This document shows, one piece after another, positions 15,141-23,100 of a DNA stretch of 29,890 nt (the stretch's first letter is position 1; every line of letters begins with the position of its first letter). The notes beneath the pieces are model-generated. The model saw only the letters and a list, made by a program, of their open reading frames with translations. It was not told the DNA's origin and made no database searches. The DNA comes from a virus: the IMG/VR virus record IMGVR_UViG_3300005613_000303, positions 1 through 29,890 of that record. The stretch is one strand, 5' to 3'. The position numbers and the translations under genes were made by a program.

Positions 15141-15341
15141 TTAGGTATATTTTATATTGCTATAATCTATTATCTCTAGCACACGTGGTTCACTATACCT
15201 TATGTAAGTTATCATATCCTCTAATAATACACCTACTTCTGTACTATGGTATACATCTTTGAGGGCGTAGGAGCCATCTAGATAGTGTATGAGTACCCGG
15301 TTATCCTTAAACTGTGTGTCCTTTACTTCTAACTTAATCAT
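15141..15341 (-). CDS. Hypothetical early protein
   Basis: 66 aa, beta-rich start then a helical end; no domain recognised. Its ATG overlaps the stop codon of the 30-aa membrane micro-protein (TAATG), so translation is likely coupled to it. Confidence 0.6.
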   Translation of the reverse strand: MIKLEVKDTQFKDNRVLIHYLDGSYALKDVYHSTEVGVLLEDMITYIRYSEPRVLEIIDYSNIKYT

Positions 15342-15433
15342 TAGTTACCCTTATCATTTAACTTACTTATCATTACATGAAGTAATACATACCCCATAAC
15401 TATGAACATCACTACTAATACATTTTCTTCCAT
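15341..15433 (-). CDS. 30-aa single-span membrane micro-protein
   Basis: MEEN, then about 18 hydrophobic residues (VLVVMFIVMGYVLLHVMI), then a charged tail with SKLNDKGN. AAAGGGG lies six bases before the ATG, a promoter-like element is 23 bases further up, and the stop overlaps the next start. This combination makes it likely real in spite of its size. Function unknown; small early phage membrane proteins sometimes target host envelope functions. Confidence 0.6.
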   Translation of the reverse strand: MEENVLVVMFIVMGYVLLHVMISKLNDKGN

Positions 15434-15455
15434 TTCATACCCCTTTATTTAATTT

Positions 15456-15496
15456 ATATTATATTGTACCTAATGCTACCTTAAAAGTAGCTTAAG
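15456..15496 (-). promoter_or_regulatory. Early promoter element (copy 1)
   Basis: Minus strand: two TTAAG(C/G)TA boxes 11 bases apart (15488-15495 and 15477-15484), then 17 bases between TTTTAA (15481-15486) and TATAAT (15458-15463). The same layout is at copies 2 and 3. Likely read by host RNA polymerase. Confidence 0.6.
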
Positions 15497-15498
15497 TA

Positions 15499-15783
15499 TT
15501 ATAACCTTTTAGATTTTATACTGTTTACCTTATCTTGTAAACCGTCCGTGATATAATCTACCGTGTTTAATATCTTAATGATGTTTAACTGTAATTGTTT
15601 AACCGTTTTATAATCTATAAAGTAACCAAATATAATTTCATCATCACTAAAATATATATTTCTATCCTCAAAGCTAATCCCTACCCTATCTATATTAAAC
15701 TTATCGGATAATATTGTTAGTATAGTATCCTGTCTTTTGTATATCTCTGTGTATTGTCTTTTTGTAAAGTTTAAAGCTCTCAT
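15499..15783 (-). CDS. Hypothetical early protein behind a poly-G ribosome site
   Basis: 94 aa, Ile/Lys/Asp-rich, alpha/beta, no domain recognised. Its ribosome site contains a run of eight G (15790-15797) between AAA and TATAAC-ATG. Changes in run length would change spacing from the Shine-Dalgarno to the start. Promoter element copy 2 lies just upstream. Confidence 0.6.
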   Translation of the reverse strand: MRALNFTKRQYTEIYKRQDTILTILSDKFNIDRVGISFEDRNIYFSDDEIIFGYFIDYKTVKQLQLNIIKILNTVDYITDGLQDKVNSIKSKRL

Positions 15784-15813
15784 GTTATACCCCCCCCTTT
15801 ATTTATTTTATAT

Positions 15814-15853
15814 ATTATATTGTAACCTACAATAGCTTAAAATAAGCTTAAAT
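15814..15853 (-). promoter_or_regulatory. Early promoter element (copy 2)
   Basis: TTTTAA at 15837-15842, exactly 17 bases, then TATAAT at 15814-15819 on the minus strand, with phased TTAAGC boxes upstream. Serves the 94-aa gene. Confidence 0.6.
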
Positions 15854-15858
15854 TGTAG

Positions 15859-16521
15859 TTAATGTTGTACAAATACTACCTTAGTACCCGGTACCATACA
15901 TTTATTACACGTTACCCCACACTTCACAGCGTCTTTATTCTCACCATAGGTAGCATCACAAATAACTGCGCCCTCATCCTTTACCAGTTTTGTAACATAT
16001 GATACACTCCCATAATTTCTTTTACCATTTAATACACTCTTAATTATATTAACATTATTCAACGTGTTTAGCTTGTCTACGTTCAATAACTTATCCACTT
16101 TTGTATAACCATAGAATGTAAGATTAGGATATTTTATTGCTAAGCTATACCACATATCTATATAAGCATTATTGATAAAATCCCCGCTTTGATGTATTCT
16201 TACAGTTTTTATACTGCTTCTACTCTTATCTATTTTATACAACTCATTGTCTAACCGTCGGTACAATTCTTTAAGGTTAGTACGTGCTAATGTATAGTTA
16301 TAATCCCATAATGCTTTGCAAGATGGGTACTGTCTATAACTTTTTACAGCATAGCAAGTACTAGCACATGACTTATGATTAAGGCAAGATTGTATTGGCG
16401 GTAATGAAAATAAATACGCCTTTACCTTTTTATTACTGTTAGTTAATACGTTGCTGTTGATGTTCTGTGCTTTGTTCATATATGCTTTATTGTAAGCGCG
16501 TGTAAAATTAGTGCTGTTCAT
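15859..16521 (-). CDS. GP88-family-like Cys-rich protein
   Basis: 220 aa. Resembles the phage 'gene product 88' family (mycobacteriophage Gp88 type): early cysteines C46/C52/C56/C68 with an ST-C-YA block, RIHQSGDF around 108-115, an NLTFYGYTK block, and a C-terminal cluster C188/C201/C205/C208 (CGVTCNKC). The cysteines suggest an Fe-S or zinc site. Function of the family is not established. It is the longest protein of the early block, with its own promoter element (copy 3) and AAAGGA before the ATG. Confidence 0.6.
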   Translation of the reverse strand: MNSTNFTRAYNKAYMNKAQNINSNVLTNSNKKVKAYLFSLPPIQSCLNHKSCASTCYAVKSYRQYPSCKALWDYNYTLARTNLKELYRRLDNELYKIDKSRSSIKTVRIHQSGDFINNAYIDMWYSLAIKYPNLTFYGYTKVDKLLNVDKLNTLNNVNIIKSVLNGKRNYGSVSYVTKLVKDEGAVICDATYGENKDAVKCGVTCNKCMVPGTKVVFVQH

Positions 16522-16545
16522 GTTGTTATCCTTTATTTATTTTAT

Positions 16546-16585
16546 ACTATATTGTATCTAGCCTAAGCTTAAAAGTAGCTTAAGC
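16546..16585 (-). promoter_or_regulatory. Early promoter element (copy 3)
   Basis: TTTTAA at 16569-16574, 17 bases, TATAGT at 16546-16551 on the minus strand, with TTAAGCTA boxes 11 bases apart. Upstream of the GP88-like gene, overlapping the end of the 82-aa gene. Confidence 0.6.
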
Positions 16586-16828
16586 AGTGATTAGGCTATG
16601 TATATAACCGCTTTTAGTGTTATGTTTCATAGTGTGAGTAATTGTGACACTACTAGAACCATCATAAGATGTAACGCCTGTGAGCTTTAATACACTATAG
16701 GTAAAAATACCCTCAGTGTAACTAGATTGTTCTACCTTAAAAAGGTCGGGTGCCTTTCTTACTAACTCTAAGTAACTATCACGCGATGCCATAAAATCCG
16801 ATGAGAGAGTGCCTTGTACTAAATCCAT
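16580..16828 (-). CDS. Hypothetical protein, first early gene
   Basis: 82 aa, beta-rich with many Ser/Thr in the second half; no domain recognised. ATG preceded by AAAGGATTTAAA. It is the first gene after the terminal region, so by T7 analogy among the first to enter the cell and be expressed. A TTAAGCTA pair (16873-16891) lies upstream. Confidence 0.6.
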   Translation of the reverse strand: MDLVQGTLSSDFMASRDSYLELVRKAPDLFKVEQSSYTEGIFTYSVLKLTGVTSYDGSSSVTITHTMKHNTKSGYIHSLITA

Positions 16829-16872
16829 TTTAAATCCTTTTAATTTTTAAGATAAGGTAGTATAACGCAACA

Positions 16873-16891
16873 TAGCTTAAATATAGCTTAA
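16873..16891 (-). promoter_or_regulatory. Early promoter-type box pair (copy 4)
   Basis: Two exact TTAAGCTA boxes 11 bases apart on the minus strand, as in copies 1-3, but the -10 region downstream is less clear (TATACT or TTATCT at other spacings). Upstream of the first early gene. Confidence 0.45.
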
Positions 16892-16913
16892 GTTGTACAA
16901 AAAGTATTAAAAA

Positions 16914-17002
16914 GTACAGAAAAAATAGCTCGATAATATCTTTTGGAAATGTACAGAAAAAATATCCCGACGCTATCAGCTCGATACTATCCTTTGGGAA
17001 AT
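16914..17002. repeat. Imperfect direct repeats in the terminal region
   Basis: GTACAGAAAAAATA occurs twice (16914 and 16951), and AGCTCGATA followed by TATC, CTTTTGG or CTTTGGG, and AAAT occurs twice (about 16927 and 16979). On the minus strand each copy gives a run of six T after a short GC patch, so they may also act as weak terminators. Confidence 0.5.
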
Positions 17003-17099
17003 CTTTGTGTATAAGTTATAATTATGTATAGTGTGTGTATAAGTTGTAATAATATGTATGAGTGTGGAGTGTGTGTAGTGTGTAGGTAGTTATTGTAAG

Positions 17100-17114
17100 T
17101 GATAATCATTATCA
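17100..17114. promoter_or_regulatory. Perfect Fur-type box 1
   Basis: TGATAATCATTATCA, a perfect 7-1-7 palindrome and an exact match to the core Fur-box model TGATAATnATTATCA. Non-coding, upstream of all early genes. Confidence 0.6.
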
Positions 17115-17130
17115 AAAAGAAATAAAAGAC

Positions 17131-17145
17131 TGATAATCATTATCA
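17131..17145. promoter_or_regulatory. Perfect Fur-type box 2
   Basis: Same 15 bases as box 1, 31 bases further on (three helical turns), so two dimers would bind on one face of the DNA. Confidence 0.6.
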
Positions 17146-17235
17146 ATAAGATTTATTCTTTAAGCTATCTCAAAGGGGTGCCTATGGGGGGTCTGTGCTA
17201 AGCTCAAGCAAAAGAGAGACACCTCAGATATTTTT

Positions 17236-17322
17236 AGTATTTTTGGGGATACTAAGTAAGTGTGTATGTGTAGGTATTTTAGTATTTTTGGGGATACTAA
17301 GTAAGTGTGTATGTGTAGGTAT
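17236..17322. repeat. 45-bp tandem direct repeat, two copies
   Basis: Copy 1 is 17236-17280; copy 2 begins at 17281 and is identical through 17322. Unit begins AGTATTTTTGGGGATACT and contains GTAAGTGTGTATGTGTAGG. A third, degenerate GTAAGTGTATAGTGTA follows at about 17361. Similar short repeat arrays flank the terminal repeat of T7. Confidence 0.85.
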
Positions 17323-17417
17323 CGTTAGATACTCGGGCTCCTTAGGTATTAGTTTGTATAAAGTAAGTGTATAGTGTACTACTAGTTTTAATTACTTATT
17401 AAGGGAGTCGCCCTCAC

Positions 17418-17434
17418 CTATTACTTCGTAATAG
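17418..17434. repeat. Perfect hairpin CTATTAC-TTC-GTAATAG
   Basis: 7-bp stem with 3-base loop between the two CTCGGGCTCCT repeats (17332-17342 and 17435-17445). No U-tract follows, so it is not a clear terminator; could be a packaging or protein-binding site. Confidence 0.5.
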
Positions 17435-17460
17435 TCTCGGGCTCCTATACTAACGTATAC

Positions 17461-17536
17461 TTAATATTATATACTAAGGTATATATGCCCCTTGCTTCTT
17501 CTTCTTTTTTCTTCATTAAGCGTAAACTTGGAACAT
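17461..17536 (-). repeat. Long imperfect repeat, copy after TerL
   Basis: Partner of 11725-11785. Placed just after the terminase gene, where T7 has a promoter/origin near its right end. AT-rich DNA follows it on the minus strand. Confidence 0.6.
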
Positions 17537-17561
17537 AAAATCTACAGGAAACTCCCTATAG
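17530..17561 (-). terminator. Possible late terminator at the TerL stop
   Basis: The last TerL codons form CTATAGG / CCTGTAG, a 7-bp stem (one G-T pair) with a 6-base loop, followed by ATTTTAT on the minus strand. The U-tract is short, so this is a weak call. Confidence 0.3.
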
Positions 17562-19215
17562 ACCGACTAGAGTTATGTTTATTATATATCTTCTCATCTA
17601 ACCACTTCTCTAGCTCTCTTTCCTTATTACGTTTAATAGTACTTTCTGTATCTACTAATACCATATCCTTTACGTACTGACAAGCAATAGCTAGGGCATC
17701 TATTCTATCATCATGTACAAGAGAGTTCTTATCTCTAGTTATATGTGTAAACTGATACATAAGTGAGTATATAATACTATTAGGTTCTTTTTGTACCTCT
17801 TCAGCATCTCTTTGTACAAGCTCATAGTTAAACACTAACTTATGGTTAGTAGTTAAAGGTTCTATATTATTAATAATACGTACCTCTTTCTGTCCTTGTA
17901 CTCTAAAATCATCTTCTACTGTACAAGGATATATATCTGATAGTACTTTAGTAAAGAGGTTATAGAACATACCTCCTCCCCAGTTCTTCTCAGGTACAAT
18001 AACATTTACTTTATGTTCCTTAGCTTTATTAGACAAGAATACTAAAGCTTCTTCTGAGTAACCTAATCTAGTACCACCAACATCTATTACATAAACATAA
18101 CCATTCTTAACACCTACAACAGCATATGTAGTCTCATCTGTACCACTACCTGAAGGGTCAATAGACATTACCTTTAAATCATAGGCTTCATAGTCTTGGT
18201 GTACTCTAGAAGGTTTATGGAATACATCTCCTGAAAAGCCCAAATTTACAAGTTCTTTAATAACATAGTCAACACTACCAGAATATGAAATACCTATAGG
18301 AACTTCATCTGATGTAATACTATGTACAATTAAATCTTTATTCTTTAAAGGATATCTTTCAGCATCTGATAAAGTAGTATCTAAGTTATACTGTAGTTTA
18401 AAGTTAGCTAGTCCCATATACCCTTGTCTTTCCAACAAGACTTCATTAGGAAACCTAATCTTATCAGTAGCTTCACCAGCTTTACCTTGTAATAGAATCC
18501 AATCATCTAATTTACCATTGTATATAGTCTCATCTTCGGGCACCTGAGCAGGTAGTATTTTAGTAGGATACTCTAACTTACTATATATACTTTCCATTGA
18601 TTGAGGTGTACCTAACATAAGTACACTACTAGGTACATCTGGTATAAGTAATGCTTCAAACTCTGTTACTCTTTGTAGTAACTTCTCTCTCATCAACTCA
18701 GTCATAGAGTTACTAGGAACCTCAACATCATCTCCTAGTACAAGAGAAGCTCTTCTTCCTGTTAGCTGAGAAGTAATACCAACAGCTGCAAAAGAAGGAG
18801 CAATAGCTGGTTTACATCCAGCAACATCAAAACTTAATACACTATCTCTAGATTCACTGCCTGGTCTTAAATGTGTAAGTAATGGTACTTCTTCAAATAA
18901 CCTACGTACAAAAGTAGCTATCTCAATAGCTTTAGGACCTGAGGCTGATACAATAAGTACCTTTTCATCTACATTACGTAGTATTCTCCAGGTAGTATAT
19001 ATAGCACTAATCCAAGATTTACCTGTACCCCTAGCAGCTTGTAGTATAAGTCTCTTTTGATTCTCCCCTACAATATTAGCTATCCTATCCTGTAAAGGCG
19101 TAGGGCTAGGTAGTTGTATATTACTATATACATATGCTAAGTAATCAGGAAAACTAGTTACTAGCCTTTTTAAATCTAAATCTTTTTGTTCTTTATTGTT
19201 ACTAGTAGTATTCAA
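17542..19215 (-). CDS. Terminase large subunit, T7 gp19-like
   Basis: 557 aa packaging motor and nuclease (T7: 586). Walker A at A61-RGTGKS67, Walker B LVLGDD at 158-163, then the RNase H-like nuclease with SIDPSGSGTDE and the late HDDRIDALA acids. It pumps DNA into the prohead and cuts the concatemer at the terminal repeat. Start is TTG at 19215, supported by AAAGGAG five bases upstream and lack of an in-frame ATG before the ATPase domain. Last late gene before the non-coding terminal region. Confidence 0.93.
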   Translation of the reverse strand: MNTTSNNKEQKDLDLKRLVTSFPDYLAYVYSNIQLPSPTPLQDRIANIVGENQKRLILQAARGTGKSWISAIYTTWRILRNVDEKVLIVSASGPKAIEIATFVRRLFEEVPLLTHLRPGSESRDSVLSFDVAGCKPAIAPSFAAVGITSQLTGRRASLVLGDDVEVPSNSMTELMREKLLQRVTEFEALLIPDVPSSVLMLGTPQSMESIYSKLEYPTKILPAQVPEDETIYNGKLDDWILLQGKAGEATDKIRFPNEVLLERQGYMGLANFKLQYNLDTTLSDAERYPLKNKDLIVHSITSDEVPIGISYSGSVDYVIKELVNLGFSGDVFHKPSRVHQDYEAYDLKVMSIDPSGSGTDETTYAVVGVKNGYVYVIDVGGTRLGYSEEALVFLSNKAKEHKVNVIVPEKNWGGGMFYNLFTKVLSDIYPCTVEDDFRVQGQKEVRIINNIEPLTTNHKLVFNYELVQRDAEEVQKEPNSIIYSLMYQFTHITRDKNSLVHDDRIDALAIACQYVKDMVLVDTESTIKRNKERELEKWLDEKIYNKHNSSRSIGSFL

Positions 19216-19344
19216 TTAATCTCCTTTATTATATACGTACTGTTTAATGAGCCTAGAGTGTACCTTAAACCCTTTATCTCTCTTTAGGCATACCATTGCT
19301 TACCTAAGTAGTTTAAAAGGCTTATATTGGATTCTAGGCTACTA

Positions 19345-19959
19345 TTATGCTTTTATATCTAAAATAGCAGATATATCAAATATAGTTAAGGTATCTCCAG
19401 CACCATCTTTCTTTGCTTGTATTTTTATATCTTGTGTAGTTGTAGTAATATTAAGTACCTTAATAAATGTAGTAACTATTTTATCATCAATATCTTTTGA
19501 TTCTCTACTAAGTTCTGTCCAAGTACTTCCTCCATCTAAACTAAATCTAAAACTAGGAGAAGTAGTAGTATTATTATAATTATGCATCATACTTAATGTT
19601 AATGTGTATACACCACTTACTAATCCTGTCCACGTAGTATTAATTACATCTGAATAACTAGTAGTAAAAGAAGTTAAGTTAACTGCATTTTCATATTTGA
19701 ATATATGCATTCTTTCTGTATCTTCTTCTAGTGCTATAATATCACCCGTATTAGTAGCTACCTCAGCCTCTAGTGTAGCAATATCAGTTGCATTAGTTGC
19801 AATAGCTGTTGTGTTAGTAGTTATATTAGTTGTATTTGTATTTGATGCAGAAACAACAGTAGCTACTTCTGTTACAACACTATTATTAAATGTATTTAAT
19901 TTATTTCTAATACTTAATGCATTCTCACCGTTATTAAATGATGTCCAAGTTAAAGCCAT
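19345..19959 (-). CDS. Small trimeric coiled-coil fibre/adhesin-like protein
   Basis: 204 aa. N-terminus MALTWTSFNNGENALSIRNKLN resembles the base-attachment part of short tail fibres. Residues 43-76 form a coiled coil with Ile/Val exactly every seven residues (I46, I53, I60, V67, I74) in a Thr/Asn/Ala-rich setting, typical of trimeric fibres. Residues 88-204 are beta-rich, likely a globular head. It sits between TerS and TerL, an unusual place for a fibre gene, suggesting a mobile adhesin module. ATG behind AAGGGG. Confidence 0.65.
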   Translation of the reverse strand: MALTWTSFNNGENALSIRNKLNTFNNSVVTEVATVVSASNTNTTNITTNTTAIATNATDIATLEAEVATNTGDIIALEEDTERMHIFKYENAVNLTSFTTSYSDVINTTWTGLVSGVYTLTLSMMHNYNNTTTSPSFRFSLDGGSTWTELSRESKDIDDKIVTTFIKVLNITTTTQDIKIQAKKDGAGDTLTIFDISAILDIKA

Positions 19960-19961
19960 TA

Positions 19962-20183
19962 TTATGCCCCTTCTTCTATTAATTCTTTTATCTTATAAGA
20001 TAGATTCTGCATAGGATTACTATTTAGTACATCTATCTTTATATCATTGTTTTTTAAAAAAGTATTTATTGCAGCTAGGGTGCCAGATGATAACTCATCT
20101 CCACCATCTAGCATATCTGTATAATACTTAGCTAATAGTCCATGAAGTGCTTCTACTTCTTTCATTGTTGCTTTGTTACTCAT
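19962..20183 (-). CDS. Terminase small subunit (DNA maturase A)-like
   Basis: 73 aa (T7 gp18 is 88). ALHGLLAKYYTDML, then a helix with AAINTFLKNNDI and an acidic helical end; this 'LH..LA...L ... FLK(N/D)N' arrangement is common in podovirus TerS. It would recognise phage DNA and hand it to TerL. It follows the gp16-like gene by two bases and precedes the small fibre gene; the split from TerL by a fibre gene is unusual. Confidence 0.65.
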   Translation of the reverse strand: MSNKATMKEVEALHGLLAKYYTDMLDGGDELSSGTLAAINTFLKNNDIKIDVLNSNPMQNLSYKIKELIEEGA

Positions 20184-20185
20184 AA

Positions 20186-23100
20186 TTAATCTCCTAGTTC
20201 TTCAATAATTATATCAGTACCTTCTTTGATTAAAGGTAGATTCATAAAAGGAACTAAACTTCTAAACCTTTTAAAGTCTCTTTCTGTTCTAAGGTCTCCT
20301 TCTACTCCAGCTCTCATTAGTTGTATTAAGTCTTCTCCTAGCCCTCCTGAAGGACCGAGTAAAGACATCATACCATTTTTAGATTGCCATTCTCTTCCTA
20401 GTTCTGGTTTACCTGTTGCAATAGCTCCGTAGTTCCATACTGAAGACATCATTCCTAAAGGAGCTGTATAGTTTAAAGATTCTCCGATAACTCTCATCCA
20501 TTCATCATTTGAAAAGTTTTCATAGTTATATTTTCTATCAATCTCTTGTACAGTACCTAAAGATACAGCAGCTTCTTCTCTAAGATACTTAATTCCCATA
20601 TACGTTACAATAGAGGATAGCGTACCAGATACCAGCTGTGCTTGTTCATCAGACATACCTCTTCTAAGTAGTGTTTCTTGGGCTATCATAGGAAATCTCA
20701 TAAACTGTGTTAATACTTTAGCAAAAGGACCAGGAGCTTTCATCCAGTTAGGTAGATGTATACTATCCCCTTGAACTACTATCTCTTCAATTCCCTTTAC
20801 TATTGCTAGTTGTACTTGGTCTCTTTCTTTCTTACTAAGTTTACTTAAATCCCAAGAATCTTCCTTAGTAACAGCTCGTAATTTAACTTGTAAGTTTGCT
20901 GCATCTTGTTCAGATAACCCCCACCTAGCTAATCTCTTAAGTGGCATATTACCAGTTTTAATTTGTGTTATAATAGCAGCTCCAGTATAATCTTCCATTA
21001 CTCCTAGAAAATACCTCATACCATTATACTTCATCAATTTATCATTTAAAAAGTTTAGTTTATTTTCTAACCAACCTGAATTAAAACCAGAGTCTGAATC
21101 TCCAAATCTATTAATTCTACTAGTGTGAAGTGTATTCTCCATAAAACCAGAATTAATTAAGAATTGGGAAAACTCATCATTTGTACCTTTACCTTTAAAC
21201 ATTAAATCACTAGATGATTTTAAAGATTTAAATAATCTTCCAGTAAGTAATGCCTTAGTTCCTTGCATTACAATACTAGACATTAATTCTATAAATTGGT
21301 TTCCTCCAAAGCCTCCCCCTTGTCTTAGTGTATTGTAGGAACCTAAGTTTCTAACAAAAGTCCATGCAGGAGTATCGGCTAATTGGTTCATCCTTAAATC
21401 ACCAACTACATCTTTTACTACTCTTTCAAAAGCTTGTACTTCTTCTGGGGCATACAATACACCTTTACTAAGATGTTCTTGCTTGACTGCCTCCATAATA
21501 TCCGTAGGTTTATCTGTACCAAAAGCAAACTGAAGTCCTTGTCTTCCTTGCATCTGGTAGTGGTAAGCTCCAGTTAAATCTCCTAAATTATTATTCAGTA
21601 CATTCGGCATATAAGTTTCATTTAAATAAAGTTTTTGCTTTTTAAGACGCCCTCCAAATGGAAGCCCTTTTACCATAAAAGAAGTAGTTAAGTTATTTAA
21701 ATCAAATACTGATTCATTCAACATTTTTACTACATAAGCAACTGCCTCATTTAGTTCTTCAGCATTCATCCCTTTGTTTCGTACATCATGCTCTATTCCA
21801 GCTCTTACTTCAGCTTGTACAGTAGCCTGACTAACAGAACCTTTATGTATACCTTTATAATTATATGTTCTTGGTACATAAAGTTTATTAGGATTAATCC
21901 CATTTAAACCTTCAAGTTTTAGTTCTTGTCCCTTTTGGAGCATTCTTTGAAAATAAACTTTATGAGATTCAGCTCCTTTACCTAGAGGAGTATCTTCAAA
22001 TTTAACTTTATAATCATTATAAAAGTTATTCATATACTCTTCTTTAAGTTTAAGCTCCTCATCTAATCTAGCTTGTACTTCTTTTTTAATATCAGCCTCA
22101 AACTTAGCTTTTTCTTTTTGAGTAGGAAGTCTTCTTTCTAGTTTCTTAGCAGGAAGATAATCAGGCTTAACTGGCATATCTTCTCTAGGTATTAATTCAT
22201 CAATAGTTTCTCTAAGCGTTTTGGCTAACTCTTTTATTTCATCTTTATTTACTACACCTTCTAGTTTATACTGAGCTAGATTATCTTCTATATACTTAGC
22301 TCTTTCTTCATCTAGAAGTTTATTCTTAGCCTCTACTTCTGCTACTTGTTTAGTATATTCAGTTTTAGCAGCATCATTAGCTTCTATAACTTTTATATCT
22401 TCAGGTGTAATAGGTTGTAGTTTATTTTCTGCATCTCTATAGTACCAAGCACCTTTATCAAACTCAGTTGTTCTTTGTTCAATATCTTTAGTTAAAGCAA
22501 TCTCTTCTTGTTGTTGTCTACCTAAATTAACTTTATCATATTCAAGTTCGACTTCATTTGCTTTACTCTTTTGATTATTTAGTTCTTTTATTAAAACTCC
22601 CCAAATATCTTCATTAAACTCTTCAATGTTTCCCGTGTATCCATTAAGCTTAGCTTGACCATGTAGTTGAGAAATCTCATCAGTAAGGTTATTATGAATA
22701 CCTTTTAATTCTCTTTGGTAGTTTTTAGCTGTTTTACCAGTTACTGCTATATTACCTTCATTATCTTTTAAAGCTATAGTAGCATCAGAGAGTCTAGTCA
22801 TAAGTCCTCTAAGGATATCACTATTAGATTGGTACACAGTATGTACATCACTTCTTAGCCATTTTCCTAAAAAAGGAACTTTATCAAGAAGTGTTTTATC
22901 CATCTGAGCTACATCTTTAATTTTAGGAATACCACTACCATCATCTATAAAAGATAGAATAGGGTCATTTGTATAATCCATACTAAAAGTATCATTCTTA
23001 GGGTCTAGTGAATTAGCTATAGATTTCTGAGTAGGTCCTGATAAAGCACCTCCTATTAAACCTAATCCTCCTCCAAAAGCCATCCCTATACCAGCTGCCC

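Larger units (their letters stand above)
16829..17541. other. 713-base non-coding region, probable junction of the genome ends
   Basis: No gene with a ribosome site is seen on either strand. It lies between TerL (last late gene) and the first early gene, which in T7-like phages is where the right and left ends, with the direct terminal repeat, meet in a circularised assembly. Contents: early promoter-type boxes, repeats at 16914-17002, GT-rich short repeats, two Fur-type palindromes, a G/C-rich spot at 17175-17192, a 45-bp tandem repeat, hairpins, two CTCGGGCTCCT repeats and an AT-rich block. The exact end position cannot be read from sequence. Confidence 0.6.

Noticed and set aside
17236-17322. 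CRISPR-like array
   Set aside because: Only two directly abutting 45-bp copies without spacers and no cas genes; a tandem repeat.
17542-17565. T7-like promoter CTATAGGGAG
   Set aside because: Ten bases match the T7 promoter start region, but they are codons of TerL, the upstream half does not match, and no other copy is seen. Chance is enough.
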